Both the position numbers and the translations under genes were made by a program. Below the pieces are notes generated by a model. It was given only the letters and a program-made list of their open reading frames with translations. It searched no databases and was not told where the DNA came from. From positions 21,713 to 85,712 of the forward strand of contig WTPW01000669.1 in assembly GCA_009809945.1 (NCBI GenBank): a stretch of DNA of 64,000 nt, in the 5' to 3' direction. Numbering within the stretch: the first letter of the stretch is position 1; the number at the start of each line of letters is the position of its first letter. This DNA is from Gigaspora margarita (taxonomy: Eukaryota > Glomeromycota > Glomeromycetes > Diversisporales > Gigasporaceae). Shown here one piece after another: positions 10,758 to 20,289 of this stretch.

Positions 10758-11352
10758 TGCCAGGATACCGACAACCTAGACCGGATTGAGTTTTATGTCG
10801 GGTTTTAAGTATTAATTTAATTCACCCAACCTTGATTTTAGATTCAGTTTTGCCGATAGGTCTTTCGATCAGCAATTATGATACACGTGATTTGTAAATA
10901 ATTCTGATTGCCAATCGGTGCTTGAATTTTGGATTGACCACACGTGGCGTAGATTATTGAATCAAATCAGGTGATTATTCTTGTTGTGTCTTTCTTTTCC
11001 TTATATGGCAGGTAATTGTTCAATACTTAAGGCAAGTGGTGCCAATTTTTATAAATGATAACTAGTTTATACCCAAGCCTCTTACGCTGGTATTACTTTT
11101 CCTTCTAGTTCCTTCCATGGGTCTTATTGGCATTTGAAATATGTTTTCTTGCCAATCCGTTTCAGCTTGTATAATAGAAAAAATCATGCAGTGATCACAC
11201 AATAGCCTCCAATAGACTTTTTAGTACTCAATGATTTCCTTCTGTATCTGTTCCAGCAGAATGAGTCGTACGCGCTTCTTTGTACCAGGACACTGACAAC
11301 CTGGATTGGATTCGATTTTACTGTCAGATTTCAAGTATTTTTCTTTAATTTT
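10758..11352 (-). repeat. Diverged duplicate of an RNase H-integrase linker segment
   Basis: About 60 bp at 10758-10815 (starting CCAGGATACCGACAACC) recurs, diverged, at 11288-11352 (CCAGGACACTGACAACC). On the minus strand both give a similar short peptide (KYLKPDIKLNPV and KYLKSDSKIESNP). The second copy runs directly into the Sel1-like fragment, so the junction marks a rearrangement within the element. Confidence 0.55.
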
Positions 11353-11354
11353 CT

Positions 11355-11502
11355 CTTTTTCGAAACCAATTCCTTCGTTATAGCAAACACCAACTTGAAG
11401 CATTCCACGAGCTTCACCTATATCAGCAGATTTTTGAAAATATTCGAACGCTTTACGTTCATCCTCTTCAAGTCTATAGCAACATCCATCCTTGTGGATA
11501 TC
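11355..11502 (-). pseudogene. Sel1-like repeat fragment captured in the gypsy element
   Basis: Sel1-like repeats are helical pairs used as protein scaffolds and are abundant in some fungal proteomes. The minus-strand frame reads CCYRLEEDERKAFEYFQKSA, then DIGEARGMLQVGVCYNEGIG: the end of one repeat and almost all of the next (AFEYFQKSA..G.A.GM..VG.CY..GIG). It lies between the acidic region downstream of RNase H and the integrase, where gypsy elements normally have no such domain. It is fused downstream to a duplicated piece of retroelement sequence. There is no start or full-length gene. Best explained as a captured host-gene fragment. Confidence 0.65.
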
Positions 11503-11912
11503 TTCTTAATTTCTATTTCTGGCCCTTCTTATGAGCCTGCGACATGTGCGGTATGTTCTAAAAATTCGATCCAATTCTTGGAGAAATTTTCTTGAAATAA
11601 TGCTGCAAGCCATATCGGCAGTTCGGGGGTACTATAGGTAGCTTGCCTTTTACTGACATGTGGGTGAGGTTTACTTTCAGTTAGTCACATTTTCTCTCTA
11701 ATTGTTCTTAGGTTTTTGTCACTGAGTTCGGTCTGACCTCCTATTGCCAGATTTACCTTGGTAGGTATCGATTTGGTTTGGCTACTATTTTTCTCTTAAT
11801 TCTACTTATAGCTTTTCTAATAAATTGTTTGTTTTGGTAGATAATACTTTCTTTTCAGATAGGGCCCCTCTACTCGCCCTATCCTATCCCAATCATCTAT
11901 ACTCTAATATCG

Positions 11913-11948
<36 letters not shown>

Positions 11949-12275
11949 TAATTGTCCTTCTTTTATCTGGTTCCTTATTTACTGATATTTCCTCTTTTTT
12001 TNNNNNNNNNNNNNNNNNNNNNNNNNNNNNNNNNNNNNNNNNNNNNNNNNNNNNNNNNNNNNNNNNNNNNNNNNNNNNNNNNNNNNNNNNNNNNNNNNNN
12101 NNNNNNNNNNNNNNNNNNNNNNNNNNNNNNNNNNNNNNNNNNNNNNNNNNNNNNNNNNNNNNNNNNNNNNNNNNNNNNNNNNNNNNNNNNNNNNNNNNNN
12201 NNNNNNNNNNNNNNNNNNNNNNNNNNNNNNNTCTACTCGCCCTATCCTATCCCAATCATCTATACTCTAATATCG

Positions 12276-12311
<36 letters not shown>

Positions 12312-12387
12312 TAATTGTCCTTCTTTTATCTGGTTCCTTATTTACTGATATTTCCTCTTTTTTTTTCTACATACTATTATAGGTTTC
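11503..12387. other. Rearranged gypsy interior around an assembly gap
   Basis: A run of 230 undetermined bases (12002-12231) is flanked on both sides by the same ~130-bp sequence (11869-12001 and 12232-12364, starting TCTACTCGCCCTATCC and including a T-run of about 27). This is the pattern left when two contig ends overlap but were scaffolded with a gap. The true length here is unknown and is probably shorter. Residual minus-strand coding similarity (for example ALFQENFSKNWIEF near 11575-11615) is not recognised. Confidence 0.75.
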
Positions 12388-12771
12388 CTAATCGGTGTAT
12401 TCATCGAAGGGTTGTGCCCATTCGTCAGGGTCAATATTCATGTCAGGACACAAATTGGCACTGGTACTGTGATTCCAATCGGCTTGATTCCAGGTGAAGG
12501 AAGAATTCTCCCAGGGAGCAGCTTCGTGATCAATTTCTTCCTCAAATTCCAAACCCGTGATTGAATCTCCCCACTGAGGTAAGTCAATAAGGTAGACTTC
12601 ATCTATATCCATGGGCTGTGGACTACGGGTAGATGAGTAGGTTGGACTTTCGTTCGAATGGTAACCTCTTCGTCTTGCCCAAGTTACTTCCTCCCATAAT
12701 TTATAGGCCAACTGCCATAGTAACTCTTCCTGGAACGGTCTCGTGCTCTTTGGGAATTGGCAAGTTCCCAT
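12388..12771 (-). CDS. Acidic, tryptophan-rich region downstream of RNase H
   Basis: A 127-codon frame overlapping the end of the RNase H frame in another register. It is rich in Asp, Glu, Ser and Trp (ENSSFTWNQADWNHSTS, PDEWAQPFDEY) and resembles the acidic tail at the end of the preceding frame (12684-12950). It probably belongs to the linker between RNase H and integrase, separated by a frameshift. I recognise no domain. Confidence 0.35.
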   Translation of the reverse strand: MGTCQFPKSTRPFQEELLWQLAYKLWEEVTWARRRGYHSNESPTYSSTRSPQPMDIDEVYLIDLPQWGDSITGLEFEEEIDHEAAPWENSSFTWNQADWNHSTSANLCPDMNIDPDEWAQPFDEYTD

Positions 12772-13517
12772 TCATATTCTTCGCTTGAGTATCCGGAGTT
12801 ATCTCCTTCATAATCTTCATAGGAGTATTCAGTATCACTTACTCCGTCATCACTTCCTGCTTCCCAATTCATCCATTCAGGCTGTTTGGTCCATCCAGTC
12901 CCTTGTATTTCATCATTTTCTGTAAAATATTCTTGGGCAATTGCCTCGAAGACTTCTACTTCATNCCNGTNATTGGGTTCNTTTTCAGCATTCTCNATAN
13001 CTGCTGCTTTTTGNTCNAAANTAACTACCTCGTTCTTAACTTCTTTTTGTGGGAATTCTTCCACCATTCGGGATAAGGCATCTGCATTTCGATAGATTCG
13101 TCCTGCCCTATGGAGTATAGTGAAGTCATATGGTTGTAGGCGCAGGATCCATCTTGCTCTTCGCCCCTTTAGTGCAGAGCGTTGTAACCACTTTAGGGCG
13201 GAGTGGTCAGTTACCACAATAAATGGCTTGTAACCTAAGTATTGGTGGAAATATTCCACAGCCCAAACCACAGCATAGCATTCCAGTTCGGTGGCAGCAT
13301 AGTTTCTTTTAGAGTGGGTAAGACTTTTACTAGGGTATGCAATCGCATACTCCTTCTTATTTTCATCTTTTTGTGCTAATACAGCACCAAGTCCCACTCC
13401 AGATGCATCGGTATGGAGATAGAAGGGTTTGTTAAAATCTGGGTACCGCAGGACCGGAGCAGTTGTTAGTTGGTTTTTAAGGCTGGAAGGCATTTTCTTG
13501 CTCAGTGCCCCATTCAA
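12684..13517 (-). pseudogene. Ty3/gypsy RNase H and acidic linker
   Basis: Degrades the RNA strand of the RNA/DNA hybrid during reverse transcription. The frame shows FYLHTDASGVGLGAVLAQ (first catalytic Asp), NYAATELECYAVVWAVEYF (catalytic Glu) and IVVTDHSALKWL (third acidic residue), then the usual LQPYDFTILHRAGRIYRNAD and ADALSRM. The domain looks intact over about 150 residues. It is followed by a long acidic tail containing ambiguous bases (12965-13021). The upstream RT frame overlaps by 40 bases in another register, so a frameshift lies near 13500. Confidence 0.88.
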
Positions 13518-14700
13518 ATTTCACTCCTTTTTCTAATAATCTGTATAGAGGTTTTGCTATAGTAGCAAAATTCGGAATGAACCGCCGGTAATACGAAGAC
13601 AGACCGAGGAGAGTCCGTAGCTGCCGTAGGTTAATAGGTATAGGGAAATTTTTTACTTTAGAGACCTTTTCTTCATCCGGTCTAATTTCTTCTTTTCCTA
13701 CTATATGTCCAAGGAAGGCGATACTATTCCGAAATAGTTCACATTTTTTGGGATTTAACTTCAACCCAGCTGCAGAAATTTTAGCGAGGACAATATCGAG
13801 ATGAAGTATATGGTCTTGGTAAGTCCTGGAGTAAATAATTATATCATGGAGATAGACTGCAACATTCTTTCCGATATTCTCATAGAGGATATCATTCATT
13901 GTTCTTTGAAAAGTTGCCGGGGCATTACATAGTCCGAAAGGCATCACATTAAAGGCATAAGTGCCCTGCCGGGTTACAAAGGCGGTCTTTTTCCGGTCTT
14001 CTTTTTTCATCTGTATCTGCCAATATCCACTGGCTAAGTCAAGGGAAGAAAACCCTCGGCTTTTCTGAAAGTTTCTAATAGGTCATCAATTCGGGGTAGG
14101 GGGTAAGTATCCTTTTTTGTTACGGCATTGAGCTTATGATAATCGATGCATAACCAGAGTTTCCCATTTTTCTTTGGAACGATTACTACCAGTGAGGTCC
14201 ATGGACTCTTGATTTTACTAATTAGCCCATTTTTTAACAGGCTTTCTATTTCTTTATTTAGAAATTCTTGTTCATCAGGTGCAATTCAGTAGGCCGATTG
14301 CTTGATGGGTCTAGCATCCCCGGTATCAATTTCATGCTGTACGTTGTGATACTGGCCTAATTGACTTAAACCAGTAGCAAATAATCCCCTGAATTTGTTT
14401 AATAGGCATGTTGCTTCTCTTTTTTGTTCCTGGGTGAGGGCTTCTACCTTTACTAACTGGTTAGTTTTCTCTTCACAGGTAAGTTCGGGCTGGACATTTT
14501 CTTCAGGGGTTGGAAGTTCTTCTACGGCAGTTAAATATATCGCCNTGAATTTGTTTAATAGGCATGTTGCTTCTCTTTTTTGTTCCTGGGTGAGGGCTTC
14601 TACCTTTACTAACTGGTTAGTTTTCTCTTCACAGGTAAGTTCGGGCTGGACATTTTCTTCAGGGGTTGGAAGTTCTTCTACGGTGGTTAATTATATTGCC
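13477..14700 (-). pseudogene. Ty3/gypsy reverse transcriptase with altered active site
   Basis: RNA-dependent DNA polymerase. Minus-strand motifs in order: SPWTSLVVIVPKKNGK; DLASGYWQIQM (motif A aspartate present); FGLCNAPATFQR; then VYLHDIIIYS at about 13843-13854, where the family has YLDD or FLDD. The first of the two catalytic aspartates is His here. A frameshift lies near 14055-14065 and a TGA interrupts SAY-IAPDE (expected Arg) near 14287. C-terminal motifs LGHIVGKEEIRPD and LRTLLGLSSYYRRFIPNF are clear. The RT N-terminus is duplicated (14390-14545 and 14546-14699). Confidence 0.9.
14390..14699. repeat. 156-bp tandem duplication with an ambiguous base at the junction
   Basis: The segment starting TGAATTTGTTTAATAGGCATG occurs twice in tandem, nearly identical, with an N at the junction (14545). 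On the minus strand it duplicates the region just before the RT domain (LTCEEKTNQLVKVEALTQEQ). Either a real recent duplication or an assembly join. Confidence 0.75.
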
Positions 14701-14879
14701 AGACTGCAATCTCCATCAAGGGTCGTATGTAATTTTACTGACTTATCAGTATAATAACTTTCGACCTCTTCGATGTCTCTTTCTTCCTCGTAGTTGTTGA
14801 AGAAATCTTCATTATCATCAATTTCGCTTTGGGGTGGTTCTAATTTATCCTCCTTGGATTGGTATACAGGGATTTACAT

Positions 14880-15331
14880 ACCTTTCCCTAGGTATCGGAT
14901 AAATAACTTCTTTTCATCAAAGTGAAGCTAGGCGCAGACCTTTTGGAACCAATCCATCCCTAGTAGCATCATTTCATCAGGATTTTCAATAACCTGGAAA
15001 TCAGTAGGTACCAGTATGCTTTGTACTACTAGTTTTACTCCAACTAGCTTTCCTAATGCTCTTTCCCAGGTGCCGTGGCAGTGATAACTACTGTATTAGA
15101 GGGCTCAGTGATAGTGAGACCAAGTTTCTTTACTAATTTTATTGATATTATGCTGACGGCGGCTCCGGAATCTAAAACGGCCAATATTGGATTATTTTTA
15201 ATCCTAACATAACATTTAGCTGCGGAGGTCCTTGGTTCAAGTTTATTATCAGCCAGGTTGGTTTCAGTTTGGGGGATGATAGGTCGTTTTAAAGCTTGTG
15301 ACAAATTATTACGCTGTTTTGGGACTTGCAC
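14880..15331 (-). pseudogene. Ty3/gypsy aspartic protease
   Basis: Processes the retroelement polyprotein. The minus-strand frame 15331-15053 contains AVLDSGAAVSIISIKLVKKL, with the DSGA catalytic motif. The C-terminal half, including MLLGMDWF (14946-14969), is in a different register, so a frameshift lies near 15055-15065. A TAG follows at about 14934. Retropepsin-sized and placed between gag and RT as expected. Confidence 0.85.
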
Positions 15332-15601
15332 AATTGTCCGTAGGTGGCATTGGCACGCTGACTCAGCAGATCTTCTGCAATATTGTATGGGGGAATTAAA
15401 TCTACGACTGAAGGTCTCCTACATCTTCAAGTCTGATTGGTAGCTTCGACCGGGATTGGCAGAAGGTTTACAGTAGGTTCTAGGATAATTTCTTCCATAG
15501 CCGTAGGTTGGGGTGTTGGCGTGTGTTGATTTGGTCAGAAGCAACCCTCTTTCTTAATCTTTTATCCCAATTTGTTTCAGCTTCGGGCCTTTCACGTCTC
15601 T

Positions 15602-16653
15602 TCATGGCATATACTTCTGGGTTGCCACCATTTGTAACAATATCACACATATTGATGTTTCTTGACTGTGTGGTATTCCTAGTTTGAGTAGAAAAGAAAT
15701 TTTGAGAAGATTGACGTCATTCCGCAAGGCAATTCCTGGAAATATGCCCTCTTTCACCACAATTATAGCACGTGACTCCCTCACTTCTTGCTTGCGGGGT
15801 GGATACTGCTGGACTTGGGGCCGATAAGTGCCGGATGGTACTGAGGAGCTGGCAGTTTCAACCCTTGCCGATAAGGCAGTGGTTAATTTTTCATAATTTA
15901 CTGCCATTTGCTGCATTTTCTTGGTCAAATCGTCAAGGGCTTGATTGGTGGGTTCCTGCTTGTCGTAGTACTGACCAGCCTCTATTTTTCTTGCTTTGAC
16001 AATAGCGGCATCTAATGTTTTAAAATCGTCTGCAGACATTAAGGCGGCGATTTTCCCATGGAGTCCTCCCATATACATTCGGATAACGTATGCGGCAGGT
16101 ATTTGACAATTGGGGTCGATTCTCTTTAACAATTTCTTGAACTGATACGTATATCGGTCCACCTTTTCTTTTGTTTTTTGCTTCAATGAGGTTAATTCTA
16201 ACTGCCACTGATGTCTTCTTTCCGGGGTTGCAAAATATTTAACAAATGACTGGACAAAACTATCCTCAGGATTATCATCATCATCCCAGTAGAGAAGGTC
16301 GTCCTTCTGGTCATTATACCAACTGGCGGCAATTCCTGCCAAATGCCCTGAAGCAATTTTAATTTTTCTAGCTCTAGCCCAATTGTTGGCATCAGCAGCT
16401 TGTTCAAAGGCTTCGACCCACTCTACAGGGTCCTCATCTTCTTCGCCTTTGAAAGTTCTTACATGTTCCCAGTTATTTTCTCTAGGAGCAGCTGGAGCCT
16501 CATGTTGGGCTACATCCCTAAAGGCTCGGGCAATATCTCGAAGAAGATTCTGAGCTTGATTACGTTGTTACGTGGGTCTTCATTGTTTTGGGGTTCGTAT
16601 GGAGGAAGTGGTCTTTCCTCTCCAATGGGTCTTTCAATATCAAAATCGGCCAT
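15602..16653 (-). pseudogene. Ty3/gypsy gag with CCHC zinc knuckle
   Basis: Capsid/nucleocapsid protein. It starts with ATG at 16653 (MADFDIERPIGEERP). A frameshift near 16560-16570 moves the capsid region (AGIAASWYNDQKDDLLYWDD...FATPERRHQWQLELTSL) into another register. The nucleocapsid zinc knuckle CYNCGERGHISRNC (15729-15770) is in yet another register from the preceding frame, so a second frameshift lies near 15775. All parts are on the minus strand in the right order, but cannot be read as one protein. Confidence 0.88.
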
Positions 16654-16767
16654 GTCGGATCTTGAAGTTACAATTAAACTAAACTATCTGAAGGAAGATT
16701 TTATAGGGAGGTTTTTGGATTGGTAGTTCTATCTAAATCTTGATTCGGGTAGGTTAAAAAGTTCAAT

Positions 16768-16785
16768 CTCACAGTCACCACCAAT
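16768..16785 (-). other. Primer-binding site of the gypsy element
   Basis: On the minus strand the sequence directly after the 5' LTR (after CCTTCTCA) is ATTGGTGGTGACTGTGAG. It contains TGG, complementary to a tRNA CCA end, two bases from the LTR, as expected for a primer-binding site. I cannot name the tRNA. Confidence 0.6.
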
Positions 16786-17868
16786 TGAGAAGGTGTAAAC
16801 CGGTTGTGGTTGGGTCAAACTATACACCTAACTAAACAAACTAACAAAAATACTATCTACTAAGCGCTCAAGACTCTTAAACCTTGAACTGGCAGGCAGA
16901 AAGAGGCGTGGAAGATTTGGTACAGGTCTCAAGGTTCAGAAAGTCTTGGTAGGACGATATCAACAATAATCTATTAGTCAATCCTAGCTGCAGCTTATGG
17001 GATATGAATATGGATATCAGCTTGCAATCGGCAAGTTGCTTTCACGGGGTTCACGTGATGATGCGGTATCTGAGTTTTCAGGTTCCAATTATGGTGTCGA
17101 TTTGGATATCGGTCCGATATCAGTATCACGGGATCAGATTGTTTGATAAATGAGGCACACAAGTATTGTTTGACTTTGCTAACAATGGGTCAAGGTAACA
17201 ATTAAAGGTTTTTCTATAAAGGTATCATGGTAACTATTCTACGTTAACTCTTCTACTCGAATTTCGAAGGTTACTCCAAAACTGACAACAAGGTTTTTAT
17301 AATAACAACAGGGATATCGGAAGCGTATTCAGGATAATATGGATGAAACTTAGAAGGGTTACTACTTCTACTATTATGATTTCGAAGTATTAAAACTCAA
17401 CTGAGTTGTTAACTCGTAGTGAGCTGTACTCTACTGAGTTGTTTTATTTCAAGGCGACAGGGACATTGCTTTTATACTTTTTACATTCATATTCTTTGAT
17501 ACAGGTTTGGTGGCAAAACTAATAGTAGAACTAACCGATCTGACATATCGTACCGATCTGCCATATCGGACNGATCTGTCATATCAGACNGATCTGTCAG
17601 ATATGAACGATCTGACATATCNGACCGATCTGTCATATCAGACNGATCTGTCAGATATGAACGATCTGACATATCGGACCGATCTGTCCTATCGGACCGA
17701 TCTGACCGATACAGGTACGAACAAAGCCTATTTAGAGAACAATAATATATGTACGACTAATACTACTACTAAANAAGATATATATATATATGTATAACAA
17801 TAAAAATAAAAAAATAATAAGAAATAATAATAATAAAAAGAAAACTCCTAAGGCGGGAGCCCTTCACA
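16786..17868 (-). repeat. 5' LTR of the gypsy element (1083 bp)
   Basis: Direct repeat of 7837-8983. It has one copy of the 33-bp unit (17401-17433) against three in the other LTR, and several ambiguous bases in the GATCTG repeat tract (17566-17645), consistent with collapsed or polymorphic copies in the assembly. Confidence 0.9.
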
Positions 17869-17891
17869 CCGTGCCCATCCCTAGTTGCGAA

Positions 17892-18421
17892 CAAAATCTT
17901 GACAAACCAAAATATCATTGAAGAATCTCAACATATTATGAATCAAAAAAATAAAATAAAATAAAATAAAAAGTAAAATAAAAATATTTAAACTATTTTT
18001 AAATGTTAACACTAATAAAAAAAATAATCAAACACCATTTTTAGTACTTGTTCTAACATCAAACTGACTTTTAATTTTATTTAACAATCGTTCATTATAT
18101 ACCTTCTCACGAAATTAATAAACCTTATAACTCAACTTCAGGTTATTAGGCTATATTATTCGGATTTTTTTTATTAGTAAAGATTACGGAGAAAAAAGTT
18201 TCACAAGTAAAAGACAGCCTAAATTGCTGAGTTCAATTAATTTATTATACTTATAAGCTAAACTTAAAAGTTTAAACATACCTCTCATCTAACTTCCGAA
18301 TTACTTTCGTGGATTACCGAATTACTTTGAAAGTTTATAAAATAGGACGTGTTCTTTAAAATTTTTGTGGTCCTATGCTTTAACAATTCGTATTCGTGGC
18401 TAAGAATCCATTTTTGAGTTA
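17892..18421. other. No gene recognised
   Basis: AT-rich sequence flanking the hAT element, with an AAATAAAAT run near 17947-17990. Nothing coding is supported. Confidence 0.5.
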
Positions 18422-18812
18422 CGACGATTCCAAAAATGTCACGTGACCTCCACCCTTAAATCGACCAATGAAATTGCAGATAAGATTATAAAAATATGAA
18501 GTCATTTCTAACTTTTTTATTATATTAATCACTTGGATTTTTTGAAGTCCGTAGAGAAGAAAATTACAATTCTAACAGTAATAAGATCATCAAAATCAGA
18601 TCAGTGTACGCGAGATACGGGCAAAAAAGTTTCGCGATTTTAAAGCTTTTAAAAAAACTTTAAAAAATCGCAAAATTTTTTTACTCATCTCGTAATACAC
18701 TAAGCCAATTTTAATGAGTTTACTACTATTGGAATGGTAATTTTTTACCTGCAATTCCATTGGTCGATTTTAAGTGTGACGGTCACGTGACTTTACTAAA
18801 ATCGTCGATCTT
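18422..18812. mobile_element. ~390-bp inverted-repeat element
   Basis: Left arm ACGACGATTCCAAAAATGTC...CACGTGAC..AAATCGACCAATG is mirrored at the right (CATTGGTCGATTTTAAGTG...GTCACGTGAC...AAAATCGTCGAT). Arms are about 60 bp with mismatches. A second, inner inverted repeat (AAAAAACTTTAAAAAATCGC) surrounds the centre. No target duplication identified. No coding potential; the open frame at 18760-18948 overlaps its edge and is chance. Confidence 0.6.
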
Positions 18813-19298
18813 ACCCAGTAGCAAAAGTTTCGAATTTGATACACCTGCGATTATTTTTTTGATATATACAGTTTCTTACATTCTAACGTCGACTTTGGAC
18901 ATCATAAAATATGAGTGTATGTGGCTCTTTTTACAGATCATACCCTAAATTGAGGTGGCGTTCTTGATGCATTTTAGTACTATGCAGGGTACCTCAGGTA
19001 CCTGCATGTGACAAATAATTTAGATCTATTTTTAAAGTACTATTTATTTGTGGATGTGACATGTAATATACTTTTTTGCTATGTAAAAAAATGCATCATA
19101 CCTTGTATAGTATAAAGTAGTAAATTGGTCGATCAAGCAATTGTTTATAAATAAAATTTTTTTCTTAAAAATTTTTTTTTCTTTAACGTTGACTACCAAC
19201 AGTATTCTTATATTAGTGTATATTGTTATCGCAAGTTTATGATTATTTTCACTGTATTGCTGTCACTTACACTGCCACCATACTTATACTGCCACCAT
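18813..19298. other. No gene recognised; short tandem repeats at the right edge
   Basis: AT-rich. Around 19270-19298 the motif CATACTTATACTGCCAC begins a short tandem array that continues beyond the inserted element at 19308-20059. Confidence 0.5.
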
Positions 19299-19307
19299 AC
19301 TTATACC

Positions 19308-20059
19308 AGCATAGTGGAAGTTCGTTTTGATTGGTTGTTAAAATACCCCAGAAAAAATGTCGATGAAACCTCGGATAGATTACCAACTATACCCGGATAA
19401 AGTTTATTACGAACTTTTAATACTCTCTAAAGACGCTTTTACAGTACATTTAATACAGTTTAATCATTACTGTTTAATTTAAATTTCACGAAGCATAATC
19501 TATATTATTTATTACACGATAAATATATAATTTTACAAAAAAATACTTTAAATCAGCTTCGCAATACATTATTACGCATACCCTAAACACTACCACTATT
19601 ACAACTTTTTGTATCTATAAACGTTATTTTATAAACTATATTCATAGCCTAAATATATACAATAAAAGGTTTTAGAATAGTAATTCAAAATAGTACTTTT
19701 TTTTTTTTACTTGTAAGGTAAACAAGCCCAGTTAAAACAAAATCTCACAATTTCACTTACTAATTGCTTAGATCGCCGAACCACCTTCCCGACCTTTCAA
19801 AACATTCACTTCTCATCTAGTTTCTTGAACTGCTGTATCTCACTGTATCTCTCATTAAAAAACAGTAGGTTTAAAGACGAAAAATAGGTTGCTTAAGTTT
19901 GTTGTTTCGTCACGTATTACAAAAAAAAAATTTTATATGGCGTGATGATTTTTACTAATAAAAGTATTTTAAAAATTACAATTGACTGTATAAATAAATG
20001 ATCGTCGCCAATCATATTTATTCAAATTTTAGCCAATTAAAACGAACTTCCACTATGCT
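19308..20059. mobile_element. MULE-type MITE (752 bp), 9-bp target duplication
   Basis: Terminal inverted repeats AGCATAGTGGAAGTTCGTTT match over about 28 bp with one difference. The flanks are identical 9-bp repeats ACTTATACC (19299-19307 and 20060-20068). A 9-bp duplication is characteristic of Mutator-like elements. The target is a CATACTTATACTGCCAC tandem array, which continues at 20060-20165. No transposase inside. A similar end without partner is at 5410-5436. Confidence 0.75.
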
Positions 20060-20165
20060 ACTTATACCGCTGCCATATTTATACTATTGCTTAAATTGTC
20101 ACTATACTTACACTGCCACTATACTTACACTGTTGTTATACTTGCACTGTTACTATATTATACTA
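20060..20165. repeat. Short tandem array (ATACTTACACTGCCACT type)
   Basis: Imperfect repeats of about 17 bp, variants of CTATACTTACACTGCCA, continue the array interrupted by the MITE. No function inferred. Confidence 0.6.
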
Positions 20166-20289
20166 TCATATACATAATTTTTAATGAAGATAATACAGTT
20201 TCCATTCCCTTTGGGCATGTAGCCGAATCATATATATTACATCATCCCTTTTAAAGAATACTCGCTTAAAGTTTCAAAGCTGTTTGAAA

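Larger units (their letters stand above)
7837..17868 (-). mobile_element. Ty3/gypsy LTR retrotransposon, decayed
   Basis: Two long terminal repeats (7837-8983 and 16786-17868) enclose minus-strand gag, protease, RT, RNase H and integrase remnants in the Ty3/gypsy order. Each LTR begins TG and ends CA, with short inverted ends TGAGAAGG/CCTTCACA. The flanks CCAT (7833-7836) and CCGT (17869-17872) suggest a 4-5 bp target duplication with one change. Removing the element rejoins GACCAT to GCCCATCCCTA, which mirrors the left end of the host hAT element. Frameshifts, stops, a changed RT active site, a 230-base assembly gap and scattered ambiguous bases show this copy is not functional as assembled. 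Confidence 0.92.
5637..17883. mobile_element. hAT-type element enlarged by nested insertions
   Basis: The outer ends are inverted repeats: TAGGGATGGGCATGGT at the left and, reverse-complemented, TAGGGATGGGCACGGT at the right. They are flanked by identical 8-bp repeats GTTGCGAA (5629-5636, 17884-17891), the hAT hallmark. The left subterminal region is full of ACCGGTCA-type repeats. Without the gypsy element (7837-17868) the hAT element would be about 2.2 kb, about half of it the foldback at 6733-7820. No hAT transposase is visible, so this is non-autonomous. Another end-like sequence (reverse complement of TAGGGATGG) lies near 6582-6590. Confidence 0.75.

Noticed and set aside
11825..12382. 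185-codon frame spanning the N-run
   Set aside because: Most of it is undetermined bases plus a poly-T tract read as Phe; not real.
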